64,000 nucleotides of DNA from Weissella confusa (GTDB lineage: Bacteria; Bacillota; Bacilli; Lactobacillales; Lactobacillaceae): positions 1-64,000 of the forward strand of contig JAAOED010000011.1 in the NCBI GenBank assembly GCA_016466735.1, in the 5' to 3' direction. The notes under the pieces are model-generated. The model did no database searches. It was not told where the DNA came from and saw nothing but the letters and a program-made list of their open reading frames with translations. Below, piece by piece: positions 20,423 to 28,182 of the stretch. Position 1 is the stretch's first letter. Each line of letters opens with the position of its first letter. The position numbers were made by a program, and so were the translations under genes.

Positions 20423-21052
20423 TTAGACAGCTGGCACCGTCATGTAAGCACTGATTTGTTCGATTGTAATAAAGGGGATATCCAATCGTTCAGACATCGC
20501 AAACAAATCATCACGACGAGCCATCGTACCGTCTTCCTTCAAAACTTCAATAATAACGGCAGCTGGTTCTGACCCAACCAAACGCGCCAGATCAACGGCG
20601 GCCTCTGTGTGCCCAATACGCGTTGCCAAACCACCTTCCTTGGCCGTCAAAGGTTGCGTGTGACCAGGTGCGTTAAAGTCAGCGCGGGTAGCCGTTGGGT
20701 TCGCAATTTGGCGAATCGTTGCAGCACGATCCATCGCTGATACACCCGTTGTCACACCAGTCGCTTCAAACGTACCATCAACCGTGTACGTGAACGGCGT
20801 TTGGTGTGGGTCAGTTGATTCCGCCACCATATCTTTGAATCCCAAACGCTCTGCAATTTCAGGCCCAACTGGCGTGCACATCAAGCCAGCGGCTTCACGC
20901 AACATCATGTGTACCGTTTCCGGCGTAATATCTTGTGCAAGCGCAACAAGATCCCCTTCATTTTCACGGCTCTCATCATCCGCCAAGATGATAACGCCCC
21001 CTTGGCGCAATACGGTCAATGCATCAGCAACTGTGTCAAACGTCGTCTTCAT
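20423..21052 (-). CDS. ribB: 3,4-dihydroxy-2-butanone 4-phosphate synthase (stand-alone RibB)
   Basis: 209 residues. It converts ribulose 5-phosphate to dihydroxybutanone phosphate and releases formate. The signature VIILADDESRENEGDLVALA is near residue 18, with GVSAMDRAATIRQIA near 100 and TRIGHTEAAVDLARLVG near 140. There is no GTP cyclohydrolase II domain and no ribA, ribH, ribE or ribD beside it, and no FMN riboswitch upstream. It is transcribed alone, directly upstream of the purine operon, with its own PurBox-like site, which suggests that formate may be the useful product here. Confidence 0.93.
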   Translation of the reverse strand: MKTTFDTVADALTVLRQGGVIILADDESRENEGDLVALAQDITPETVHMMLREAAGLMCTPVGPEIAERLGFKDMVAESTDPHQTPFTYTVDGTFEATGVTTGVSAMDRAATIRQIANPTATRADFNAPGHTQPLTAKEGGLATRIGHTEAAVDLARLVGSEPAAVIIEVLKEDGTMARRDDLFAMSERLDIPFITIEQISAYMTVPAV

Positions 21053-21102
21053 GATTAAAACTTCTCCTTTTAGCCATCCGAAGTGATTTGGTTACACAAC
21101 TA

Positions 21103-21130
21103 AGCTTACGGACAAACCGTTTTGTGACAA
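21103..21130 (-). promoter_or_regulatory. Predicted promoter of ribB
   Basis: TTGTCA (21130-21125), 16-nt spacer, TAAGCT (21108-21103); predicted start near 21096. The -35 is good and the -10 is weak, as expected for an activated promoter. Confidence 0.45.
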
Positions 21131-21160
21131 CCCACTTTTCGATAGTTAAAATTTCATTTG

Positions 21161-21177
21161 GCCGAACATTCGTTTTT
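21161..21177 (-). promoter_or_regulatory. PurBox-like site upstream of ribB
   Basis: AAAAACGAATGTT (21177-21165) on the minus strand matches the purE site AAACACGAATATT at 10 of 13 positions. The same bases read on the plus strand give GGCCGAACATT, close to the PurBox core. Its central G is at about -75 from the predicted ribB start, versus -76 at purE. Confidence 0.6.
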
Positions 21178-21272
21178 CAAACGTTAACTTCGCTCTCAAA
21201 CAGTTGTTGAATCGTTTCGAACACGGTTGGAAATATTTTGTTGATGTTGTTAATTAAATATTGTTCGTAATT

Positions 21273-21609
21273 TGTGTCGCCACTGGCGTGACGAAGCATG
21301 GTGGGTGGTTGGGCTGGTGGTGTTCCGTCCTGCAATATAAGCTGGTGGCGACGGGGTCCCGTTCTCACTAAGCCTCAGCGTGTTCCATCGCCTGTCGGCT
21401 CGAAATCCACTGCTGCTAAGTGATAACTGGTGCCCCTGTCCTCGCTTGGTCACCGGCTAATATCGCAGGAGCTCCACACCACCAGCCCAACCACCCACCA
21501 TGCCAGCAGCCGAGATATTCTATATTTGTTTAGTAGATCATCCACGGTTAACTCTGTAATGGAGAGTTAACCCAGGCATTTGCTTGTGCGCTAGCACAAC
21601 ACCAACGCA
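21273..21609 (-). repeat. Structured intergenic element, copy A (about 0.34 kb)
   Basis: A perfect 27-bp inverted repeat (21296-21322 with 21477-21503) encloses a conserved core, read on the minus strand: GTGGAGCTCCTGC, TATTAGCCGGTG, GTGGATTTCGAGCCGACAGG, CGCCACCAGC, GCAGGACGGAAC. A second perfect hairpin lies at 21545-21571. The right end carries TTGTGCGCTAGCACAA (6-bp stem). Copies B and C are at 35.0 and 47.6 kb. No coding frame of note. It fills the gap between the transporter operon and the ribB promoter. Confidence 0.8.
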
Positions 21610-21612
21610 CAT

Positions 21613-21642
21613 AAAAAAGACAACCCCATCACGAGGTTGTCT
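21613..21642 (-). terminator. Terminator of the amino-acid ABC operon
   Basis: Arms 21618-21625 and 21635-21642 with a T-run on the minus strand, 11 nt past the substrate-binding protein stop. Confidence 0.85.
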
Positions 21643-21652
21643 CCTAAATCAA

Positions 21653-22486
21653 TTAATCTGCGTTCTTCGTGCCAAAGTAGCGCTCAGAAATCTTGTCCAG
21701 TGTGCCGTCCTTCTTGAACTCATTAATCACACCGTTAACCTTTTCACGCAACGTTACATCACCCTTACGGAAACCGATACCATAAGCGTCTTGTCCGTAA
21801 CCAGTCTTGATGACCTTGAACTCGGCTGGATTTGACTCGTGCGCAACGTAATAACGGGCATAATCCGAATCAATCAATACCGCATTCACTCGGCCAACTT
21901 GCAAGTCGTTCAACGCCTTATCAAAAGTGTCATATTGCACGGGTGCTGACCCAAGGAAACTCTTCAACACCTTTGGCTTGTCGTTAAACAACGTTAGTCC
22001 AGCCGAACCAGTTTGCGCAGCTAGCGTCTTACCGGCCATATCCTTAATCGTGTTAATTTGATCACGCTTCATCGTGACCAACACTTGTGAATCGTTGTGA
22101 TACGGTACTGAGAAGGCAACCTTCTTAGCACGGGCTGGTGTAATCGTGTAACCATTCCAAATCATATCAATGTGACCCGTATCAAGTTCAGTTTCCTTCA
22201 TTGACCAGTCAATTGCTTGGAACTTAACCTTTAGTCCCAACTTCTTGAATGTTGCACGTGCCAAATCAACGTCGTACCCAACCAACTTACCTGACTTGTC
22301 ACGGAAGCCCATTGGCACATACGTATCGTCCAAACCAACGACAACAGTTTTGTCAGCCGTCATTTGGCGCCAAGTGTCTTGTGCGTGCGTCGTGCGATAC
22401 CAAACAAATCCAACCAGCAACGCTAACACTGCCAGCACAATTCCGTTACCGATAATCTGTCGGCGCCAGTTAATCTTCTTTTTCAT
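21653..22486 (-). CDS. Amino-acid ABC transporter, substrate-binding protein
   Basis: 277 residues, a family 3 solute-binding protein. An N-terminal hydrophobic segment (residues 12-28) has no lipobox cysteine, so it is probably membrane-anchored by an uncleaved helix. The mature part has VVVGLDDTYVPMGFRDKSG, YDVDLARATFKKLG, and TELDTGHIDMIWNGYTIT, typical of polar amino-acid binders. It is the last of three genes in one operon with permease and ATPase behind a T-box. Histidine is the best guess at substrate from the specifier codon. Confidence 0.88.
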   Translation of the reverse strand: MKKKINWRRQIIGNGIVLAVLALLVGFVWYRTTHAQDTWRQMTADKTVVVGLDDTYVPMGFRDKSGKLVGYDVDLARATFKKLGLKVKFQAIDWSMKETELDTGHIDMIWNGYTITPARAKKVAFSVPYHNDSQVLVTMKRDQINTIKDMAGKTLAAQTGSAGLTLFNDKPKVLKSFLGSAPVQYDTFDKALNDLQVGRVNAVLIDSDYARYYVAHESNPAEFKVIKTGYGQDAYGIGFRKGDVTLREKVNGVINEFKKDGTLDKISERYFGTKNAD

Positions 22487-22498
22487 TGCGACAGCCCC

Positions 22499-23137
22499 CT
22501 ATCGTTCAACATCCGTCCCAAAATCAAAGGTCTTATCAGCCACGGCCTCAGCAAATGGCAAATCGTGGGTAACAATCAATTGCGTCACACCTTGCGCTTG
22601 CAACTGCTTAATCACTGCAATAACACGTTCCGTTGATTCAGCATCCAAACCAGATGTTGGTTCATCATATGCCAAAATACCAGGCTTCATCGCCAATGCA
22701 CGTGCGATGGCAACACGTTGCTTTTGTCCACCAGACAGCTGGAATGGATATTGGTCTGCTTGGGCCGTCAATCCCAAATCCGCTAGCAAGCGGTCTGCAT
22801 TTTCGGCAGCCTCAGCCTTTGACTCATTGTGCACCATTTGTGGCGCCAACATCACATTTTCCTTCACGGTATATTGTGGAAACAAGTTGAAGTCTTGGAA
22901 AATAACCCCAACTTGAGCGCCGGTGCGTTCACCAGTTAAATCAAGCGACTCACCGTTCAGAATCAACTCACCTTGATCTGCGGGTAGTAAACCAGCAACG
23001 ATTCGCAAGAACGTTGTCTTACCAATACCTGAAGGACCAACAATACTCAAAACCTCACCGTCGTTAACTGTAAGATTCATGTTCTTAAAAATCGTGCGCG
23101 TGTCATATGACTTAGCTAAGTTTTTAATTTCTAGCAT
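22499..23137 (-). CDS. Amino-acid ABC transporter, ATP-binding protein
   Basis: 212 residues, GlnQ/HisP-type ATPase, slightly shorter than the usual 240. Walker A is GPSGIGKTTF near residue 34, the Q-loop follows VGVIFQDFNLFPQ, the signature is LSGGQKQRVAIARALA near 134, Walker B ILAYDEPTSGLD and the switch His in VTHDLP. It lies 12 nt from both neighbours in the operon. Confidence 0.93.
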   Translation of the reverse strand: MLEIKNLAKSYDTRTIFKNMNLTVNDGEVLSIVGPSGIGKTTFLRIVAGLLPADQGELILNGESLDLTGERTGAQVGVIFQDFNLFPQYTVKENVMLAPQMVHNESKAEAAENADRLLADLGLTAQADQYPFQLSGGQKQRVAIARALAMKPGILAYDEPTSGLDAESTERVIAVIKQLQAQGVTQLIVTHDLPFAEAVADKTFDFGTDVER

Positions 23138-23149
23138 TCTTCTTACTCC

Positions 23150-23836
23150 TTAACGATAGTAGTTCATATTCGTTTCAATGCGACGTAGCAACACGGTTGC
23201 GACTGCCGTCAAAATCAAATATAGCAAACCGACTAGTAGATATGGTGCCAACGTAACGTCACGTGAAGCCGCAATATTACCAGCACGCATCAAGTCGCCC
23301 AAACCGATAACGTAGACCAAAGACGTATCCTTAACCAGCGTCACCACTTCGTTTCCAACTGATGGCATTACAATCTTAACCACTTGTGGCAAAACAATCT
23401 TGCGCATTGTTTGCCAGCGGGTTAGACCAAGTACTTTTGCGCCATCATATTGTCCTTGCGGAATGCTTTGTAGCCCTCCGCGGAAAATCTCAGCGAAGTA
23501 CGCAGCATAGTTAATAATAAATGTGATGACCGCAGCTTCAAAGCGTGGGAATGTCACAATGTGAGCTAAACTCAATCCATAGTAGACAAACACAATTTGA
23601 AGCAACAATGGCGTGCCACGCATCACCCAGATATAACCATTCGTTACCCAGCGCAACAAGAAAATATCCGATTTCAATGCCAATGCCACCAAAATTCCCA
23701 ACGGCACTGATCCAATTAAAGTTAATGCGAAGACACCGATGGTCATCTTAAGTCCATCCAGCAAACTTGGCATAATTTGCATCATGTAATCCATACCTTG
23801 CACTCCATTTCCTGCAATAAAAAAGTCCTCAAGCAA
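23150..23836 (-). CDS. Amino-acid ABC transporter, permease
   Basis: 228 residues of the HisM/GlnP permease family with about five membrane helices. The EAA loop reads FAEIFRGGLQSIPQGQYDGAKVLGLTRWQTM, a diagnostic pattern, and GTPLLLQIVFVYYGL precedes it. First gene after the T-box terminator. The substrate is inferred only from the leader. Confidence 0.92.
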   Translation of the reverse strand: MLEDFFIAGNGVQGMDYMMQIMPSLLDGLKMTIGVFALTLIGSVPLGILVALALKSDIFLLRWVTNGYIWVMRGTPLLLQIVFVYYGLSLAHIVTFPRFEAAVITFIINYAAYFAEIFRGGLQSIPQGQYDGAKVLGLTRWQTMRKIVLPQVVKIVMPSVGNEVVTLVKDTSLVYVIGLGDLMRAGNIAASRDVTLAPYLLVGLLYLILTAVATVLLRRIETNMNYYR

Positions 23837-24085
23837 CCCAAAAATAGGTTACTTGAGGACGATAAAAATCGTGGTTCCACCTCAATTTTGTTAGTTGTTA
23901 CCAACCAACACTCTAGCCCCTGATTAAACCAGGCGCGCGCCTATAACGAGGCGATCCGGATACATTTTGTGATGTATCGATAATCATGGGTGTGGTTCAT
24001 CTAGGCCGATGGTTGCTTCCCAGCTTCTGCGCAACTCTCTTAGCACCGACGTTAGACTACTCGTCCAATCAAATCTTTATGGGAT
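23821..24085 (-). promoter_or_regulatory. T-box leader (histidine specifier likely)
   Basis: Read on the minus strand: Stem I with GAGTAGT, AGAGAG and the paired GTTGC/GCAAC distal stem, then TAGATGAACCACACC carrying the specifier loop, the T-box core AGGTGGAACCACG (near 23873) and a terminator (23824-23833 with 23851-23860, then T-run). By the usual GAAC-NNN register the specifier is CAC (His, 23994-23992); CCA (Pro) and ACC/ACA (Thr) are the alternatives by shifted register. The UGGA bulge would pair with U73, not the C73 usual for tRNA-His, so specificity is not settled. Confidence 0.85.
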
Positions 24086-24130
24086 TACTTTAAAGTAATT
24101 AGTGTCGTAAGTCAACAGTTTCAAACCAGA

Positions 24131-24754
24131 CTAACGAATCGAACGTGATCGTGACTTTGAATTTAATGATGGCATACGCCCATTCAAGTCACTATCGTCA
24201 ACATTATATGCTGAGATATCTGGCTGACGGGTTGCGTGGTACCAGTAGTTCAGCAACCCGTATACCAAAACCAACAACAATAGATTGACAATTAGCGTTG
24301 GGAACATGTGGAAAATAATAAAATCCGGAATGTTCAAGTTCGTTAAGTTGATGATACCGAATCCAGCGTAATCAAACACCAAATACATGCTCATCGACAC
24401 AAACCAGACGGCAACTGACGAAATAAATGATGTTGGTAGGTATCGTTGTAACTTGCTGGCTAGCCAAACCGTCAACGGGAAACCAATCATTGAAATACCA
24501 ATCAAACCCGAATAAAAAATATCAAACAGCAAGCCGCCTAGGAAGGCCGCAATATATAAACTGCGTTCCTTCATTTGCGTAACCGTTCCGGTCAGCACCG
24601 GCATCATCATGACAATCAATGATAAGTATGGACTGGCCGACATCGGCATTTTAAATAGCACTGGTGCAAAGTACAGCGCAATCCCCCCATCTAGCATGAT
24701 TGCGACATACACCAGGACAAAATGTAACCAAGAGGTGTGCACGTATTTCAACAT
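24131..24754 (-). CDS. mreD: Rod shape-determining protein MreD
   Basis: 207 residues with about five to six membrane helices, including SLIVMMMPVLTG and the conserved AAFLGGLLFDIFYSGLIGISMIGFP region typical of MreD, then a basic Ser/Arg-rich tail. MreD works with MreC and MreB in lateral wall elongation. It is separated from mreC by an oppositely oriented carbonic anhydrase gene and a bidirectional terminator, so it needs its own promoter. Confidence 0.85.
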   Translation of the reverse strand: MLKYVHTSWLHFVLVYVAIMLDGGIALYFAPVLFKMPMSASPYLSLIVMMMPVLTGTVTQMKERSLYIAAFLGGLLFDIFYSGLIGISMIGFPLTVWLASKLQRYLPTSFISSVAVWFVSMSMYLVFDYAGFGIINLTNLNIPDFIIFHMFPTLIVNLLLLVLVYGLLNYWYHATRQPDISAYNVDDSDLNGRMPSLNSKSRSRSIR

Positions 24755-24896
24755 TTATCTTCTCCATTAAGCACTACGATTGTTTGTAGCTTCTACTATA
24801 TTATCCCTACCGATTGTCGAACGTCAACAAAATGTCACATTTATTGCCCGTCTCTTAAAAACCCCCTAGCCATTTTTTCGGACTGCTGATAAACTA

Positions 24897-24935
24897 AAAG
24901 TGTTCTGAGGAGAGAGAGACACTTCAGAAGGGACT
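24897..24935 (+). promoter_or_regulatory. Leader with alternative short stems before the carbonic anhydrase gene
   Basis: AAGTGTTCTGA is followed after a GAGAG-rich stretch by ACACTTCAGAA. AAGTGT can pair with ACACTT or TTCTGA with TCAGAA, but not both as a simple hairpin. The second alternative covers AGAAGG, the likely ribosome-binding site. Confidence 0.35.
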
Positions 24936-24941
24936 AAATTC

Positions 24942-25574
24942 ATGCAAAAACTCAATTATGATGCGCAGGAGTCTTGGTCAATGACAGCTGGTTTAATGCA
25001 ATCGCCAATCGCCATTGTAAGCAAAACCGCTGATAGTATTGACTACCCTGCCTCATTAGAATTGTACTATGATCTTAACGCCAATTATGTCCGTGACACC
25101 GGACAAGGTTTAGAGGTCGGGCTGACAGGAACAGCGATAATCGCTAATCGTCCGTTCCGGTTGCAACAGTTTCACGTCCACGCGCCCAGCGAGCATACCC
25201 TCGACGGCCAGGCATATGATGGTGAAATTCATTTTGTGCACGAAGCTGCTGACGGGCGTTTGGCAGTTATCGGCGTCTTCTTACGCCTAGGTGCCCCATC
25301 AGAAACGTTTGCTAGTATTTTAAACCGCATTAATGATGAGTCGGTTTTCTCATGTGAAGTCACTGACCTATTACCAACTAACCGGTCATACTATCATTAC
25401 ATCGGATCCCTAACGACGCCGCCACTATCTGAAAATGTTGACTGGTATGTATTAGAACAACCAATGACAATTTCAGCGGCACAGTTAGCTGAATTCCATG
25501 TTCACTATGACCATAATAATCGTCATTTACAGCCTTTGAATGGGCGCCATGTCCTATATTATCAAGACAAATAG
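24942..25574 (+). CDS. Alpha-class carbonic anhydrase
   Basis: 210 residues; hydrates CO2 to bicarbonate. The zinc-binding histidines are in FHVHAPSEHTLDG (near 78-90) and EIHFVHE; the threonine/proline segment GSLTTPPLSENVDW near 150 is diagnostic. There is no signal peptide, so it is probably cytoplasmic, as in other lactic acid bacteria, supplying bicarbonate for PurK-type carboxylations and amino-acid synthesis. It sits alone on the plus strand inside the mre cluster. Confidence 0.93.
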   Translation: MQKLNYDAQESWSMTAGLMQSPIAIVSKTADSIDYPASLELYYDLNANYVRDTGQGLEVGLTGTAIIANRPFRLQQFHVHAPSEHTLDGQAYDGEIHFVHEAADGRLAVIGVFLRLGAPSETFASILNRINDESVFSCEVTDLLPTNRSYYHYIGSLTTPPLSENVDWYVLEQPMTISAAQLAEFHVHYDHNNRHLQPLNGRHVLYYQDK

Positions 25575-25619
25575 AAAGACGTCACACCCTGCGTTCTTGC
25601 AGAGTGTGACGTCTTTTTT
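25575..25619 (+). terminator. Bidirectional terminator, carbonic anhydrase / mreC
   Basis: A 13-bp inverted repeat (25575-25587 with 25604-25616) with T-runs on both strands lies between the converging genes. Confidence 0.9.
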
Positions 25620-25620
25620 G

Positions 25621-26472
25621 TTATTGTTGTGGAATAGCCACACTAACAACCGGAATATTATTAAAGTCAGTTGCTGGCTTAATGTAAATCTTCTTTGATA
25701 GACCGTAGTCATCTTGGCTGATCTTTTGTACCTTACCAACGTAAAGGCCGGCTGGCGTAACACCACCCAAACCACTAGTCGTTACAAGATCACCCTTTTC
25801 CAAAGCGACATCTGATGTAATTTGTCCCATCACAATCAAGTTCTTTTCTTGATTGAAGCTGGTAACGATACCGTCAACAACATCGCCGTTCTTGTTGGCC
25901 ACACGGATTGCAAAACGATCCGCGACTTGACTGTCATCAGACAGCAACTCAACCTTGGCGTTCGTTGTATTTACTTCAGAAACGCGACCAATCAAGCCAC
26001 CAGAACCCATCACAGACATCCCCTTCTTGATGCCTGCATTTGATCCTTTGTTAACAATCAATTGTGATTGCCAATTACTTGGTGAACGTGAAATAACAAC
26101 CGCATTAACAACCTTATAGTCGGTCAACGTGTTTTCAATTTGCAATTGATCCTTCAATGCACGATTTTCGGCTTGCAACGTTTGCAATTGCACCTTCGCT
26201 TGTGCTAAATCATCAACTTTTTCAGTTAATGCTTGATTTTCTTTGTATGTGTTTAGCAACCCTGAGACTGCCTCATATCCACCGCTAACTGCTTTAACTG
26301 GTGAACTGACAACACTTGATACCCAACCTGAAACGTCGGACACAACACGCGTTGGCAAAGAAGGTTCTTTTTGAGAGTTTTGTGCTCGCGAACTAATGAC
26401 AATCACACCGATTGTCACGATTGCAACGATAACCGCTACAACCAAACGTCGTGAAGTTAAGATATTCTTCAT
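25621..26472 (-). CDS. mreC: Rod shape-determining protein MreC
   Basis: 283 residues. One N-terminal membrane helix (about 10-27) is followed by a coiled coil (near 65-105: TEKVDDLAQAKVQLQTLQAENRALKDQ) and the paired beta domains with NWQSQLIVNKGSNAGIKKGM and VTTSGLGGVTPAGLYVG. The start at 26472 has AAAGG 11 nt upstream; the open frame extends 15 codons further. It follows mreB by 75 nt and scaffolds the elongasome outside the membrane. Confidence 0.93.
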   Translation of the reverse strand: MKNILTSRRLVVAVIVAIVTIGVIVISSRAQNSQKEPSLPTRVVSDVSGWVSSVVSSPVKAVSGGYEAVSGLLNTYKENQALTEKVDDLAQAKVQLQTLQAENRALKDQLQIENTLTDYKVVNAVVISRSPSNWQSQLIVNKGSNAGIKKGMSVMGSGGLIGRVSEVNTTNAKVELLSDDSQVADRFAIRVANKNGDVVDGIVTSFNQEKNLIVMGQITSDVALEKGDLVTTSGLGGVTPAGLYVGKVQKISQDDYGLSKKIYIKPATDFNNIPVVSVAIPQQ

Positions 26473-26547
26473 ATCAAACATGCCTTTCGTCAGTTTTGCT
26501 AACAAATAACGCCACACCGAATGGTGCGGCGTTATCGTTAAAATTGA

Positions 26548-27552
26548 TTAGTTGTTCTTCAAAACATCGATTGACTTCAATGCTTCACCAGTACCGATGA
26601 CAACTGCATCCAATGGCTCTGGTGCAACGAATACTGGCACCTTAGTTGCTTCAGCAATTACTTCATCAAGGTGCTGCAACATAGCACCACCACCAGTCAA
26701 AACGATACCGTGGTCGATAACGTCAGCTGCAATTTCTGGAGACGTCTCTTCCAACGTTTCCTTAATAGCAACGATGATTTCAGCAATGACATCCTTGATA
26801 GCTTCGGCAACATCAGTCGCTTCGATATCGATCGTCTTTGGCAAACCAGTTACCAAGTCACGACCGCGAGCCGTTGTACCTTCCATGTCCTTGGCAGCTT
26901 CAACATCAGCTGATCCAACTTCCATCTTCAAACGCTCTGCCGTTTGCTCACCAATCAATACTGAGTACTTTTGGCGGATATATGACATAATAGCTTCATC
27001 AAGCTTATCACCAGCCATACGGATTGAACGTGAGGATACAATACCACCCAATGAAATCGTGGCAACGTCAGTCGTTCCACCACCCATGTCTACAACCATT
27101 GATCCAGTTGGCTCCATAACTGGCAAACCAGCACCAACAGCAGCTGCGAATGGTTCTTCAATAACGTAAGCGTCACGCGCACCAGCGACACGTGCAGCAT
27201 CAATAACTGCACGACGCTCAACAGCCGTTACACCTGATGGTACACCAATCGTAACATATGGCTTTGAGCCACGACCACCCAAAGCCTTGCCTAGGTAGTA
27301 CTTCAACATAGCAACAGTTGTTTCGTAGTCAGCAATCACCCCATCACGCATTGGGCGGATAGCCTTGATTGAACCAGGCGTACGACCCAACATATCACGG
27401 GCGGCTGCACCAACGGCAACAACCTCGTTCGTCTTTGTGTTGCGCGCAACTACTGATGGCTCGCGCAATACAATTCCCTTACCTTCAATGTATACCAACG
27501 TGTTGGCAGTTCCTAGGTCGATTCCGACATTTCGAGTTCCAAATGAAAACAC
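26548..27552 (-). CDS. mreB: Rod shape-determining actin homologue MreB
   Basis: 334 residues. Actin-fold motifs: [14 protein letters not shown] (phosphate 1), [16 protein letters not shown] (phosphate 2) and [11 protein letters not shown] (adenosine). The start codon is GTG at 27552, giving [14 protein letters not shown]. It forms membrane-associated filaments that direct side-wall synthesis. The order radC-mreB-mreC is the classical one. Confidence 0.96.
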   Translation of the reverse strand: MFSFGTRNVGIDLGTANTLVYIEGKGIVLREPSVVARNTKTNEVVAVGAAARDMLGRTPGSIKAIRPMRDGVIADYETTVAMLKYYLGKALGGRGSKPYVTIGVPSGVTAVERRAVIDAARVAGARDAYVIEEPFAAAVGAGLPVMEPTGSMVVDMGGGTTDVATISLGGIVSSRSIRMAGDKLDEAIMSYIRQKYSVLIGEQTAERLKMEVGSADVEAAKDMEGTTARGRDLVTGLPKTIDIEATDVAEAIKDVIAEIIVAIKETLEETSPEIAADVIDHGIVLTGGGAMLQHLDEVIAEATKVPVFVAPEPLDAVVIGTGEALKSIDVLKNN

Positions 27553-27641
27553 GGCTTTTATCCCTTTTCTTTACTAATTTTTATTATCATTCATCGTATG
27601 GCACTACATAAAAACGCCACATTAATTTCTTATTTAGTGTA

Positions 27642-28076
27642 TCACAACTTGTTAGCATCCGTCCATAAATCATACAGGCTTTCAAGGCTGATTTTTGGCA
27701 GTTCCCCTGTCGCTCTTAAGCTCATAAAACCGTCCAATCCAATAATCATAAAATCAAAAAAATGTAACTGCATCATCGTACTGCAATACGCAAGCTGGCG
27801 CATAAAAAGACGATCGGCCAATGAGGCTTTCAAATGTCCACTAGGATGATTGTGGACCAAAATAAAGCCATAAGCGTTCAATGCCACCAAACGCCTAAAA
27901 ATGTCACGTGGGTGAATCGACACGCCATCCAACGTTCCCTGCGCCACTTGTTGAATATCAAGTACGCGCATTTGTGTATTAACGGCAATTAACCAGCAGC
28001 TTTCCTGCGGTTGATTCCCATATTTTCTGGCCAAATATTGCCCTAATTCAGCAACTGACTTGATTGTTCGTAACAT
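27642..28076 (-). CDS. radC: Short RadC-family protein (MPN/JAB domain only)
   Basis: 144 residues. The metal-binding MPN+ motif is HNHPSGHLKASLADRLF near residue 72, preceded by RDIFRRLVALNAYGFILV. Full-length RadC has about 220 residues with an N-terminal helix-hairpin-helix domain; here that domain is missing and there is no room for it, since a plus-strand gene begins 107 nt upstream. Its position before mreB is the classical RadC locus. The ribosome-binding site GGAGGTG lies inside an 8-bp hairpin. Role in DNA repair is doubtful for the family. Confidence 0.85.
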   Translation of the reverse strand: MLRTIKSVAELGQYLARKYGNQPQESCWLIAVNTQMRVLDIQQVAQGTLDGVSIHPRDIFRRLVALNAYGFILVHNHPSGHLKASLADRLFMRQLAYCSTMMQLHFFDFMIIGLDGFMSLRATGELPKISLESLYDLWTDANKL

Positions 28077-28080
28077 ATCG

Positions 28081-28106
28081 TCGCACCTCCATTAATAAAG
28101 GAGGCA
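28081..28106 (-). promoter_or_regulatory. Hairpin masking the radC ribosome-binding site
   Basis: On the minus strand GTGCCTCC pairs with GGAGGTGC (8 bp including two G-U pairs) around a 9-nt loop. The 3' arm contains the whole Shine-Dalgarno sequence of radC. Confidence 0.45.
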
Positions 28107-28128
28107 CAAAGTCCGTTTTTTCCAAAAA

Positions 28129-28157
28129 TGTAATTTTTATCAGTCACAGCGTATAAT
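28129..28157 (+). promoter_or_regulatory. Promoter of the VOC-family gene
   Basis: TGTAAT, 17-nt spacer, perfect TATAAT at 28152-28157; start codon 26 nt downstream of the -10. Confidence 0.55.
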
Positions 28158-28182
28158 GAAAATAAAAAAGGAAGTTTTTTAA

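Noticed and set aside
21053-21270. FMN riboswitch upstream of ribB
   Set aside because: None of the conserved RFN-element blocks is present on the minus strand.
21177-21453. Small minus-strand frames overlapping element A
   Set aside because: They run through the inverted repeats, have no ribosome-binding sites and are not shared with copy B.
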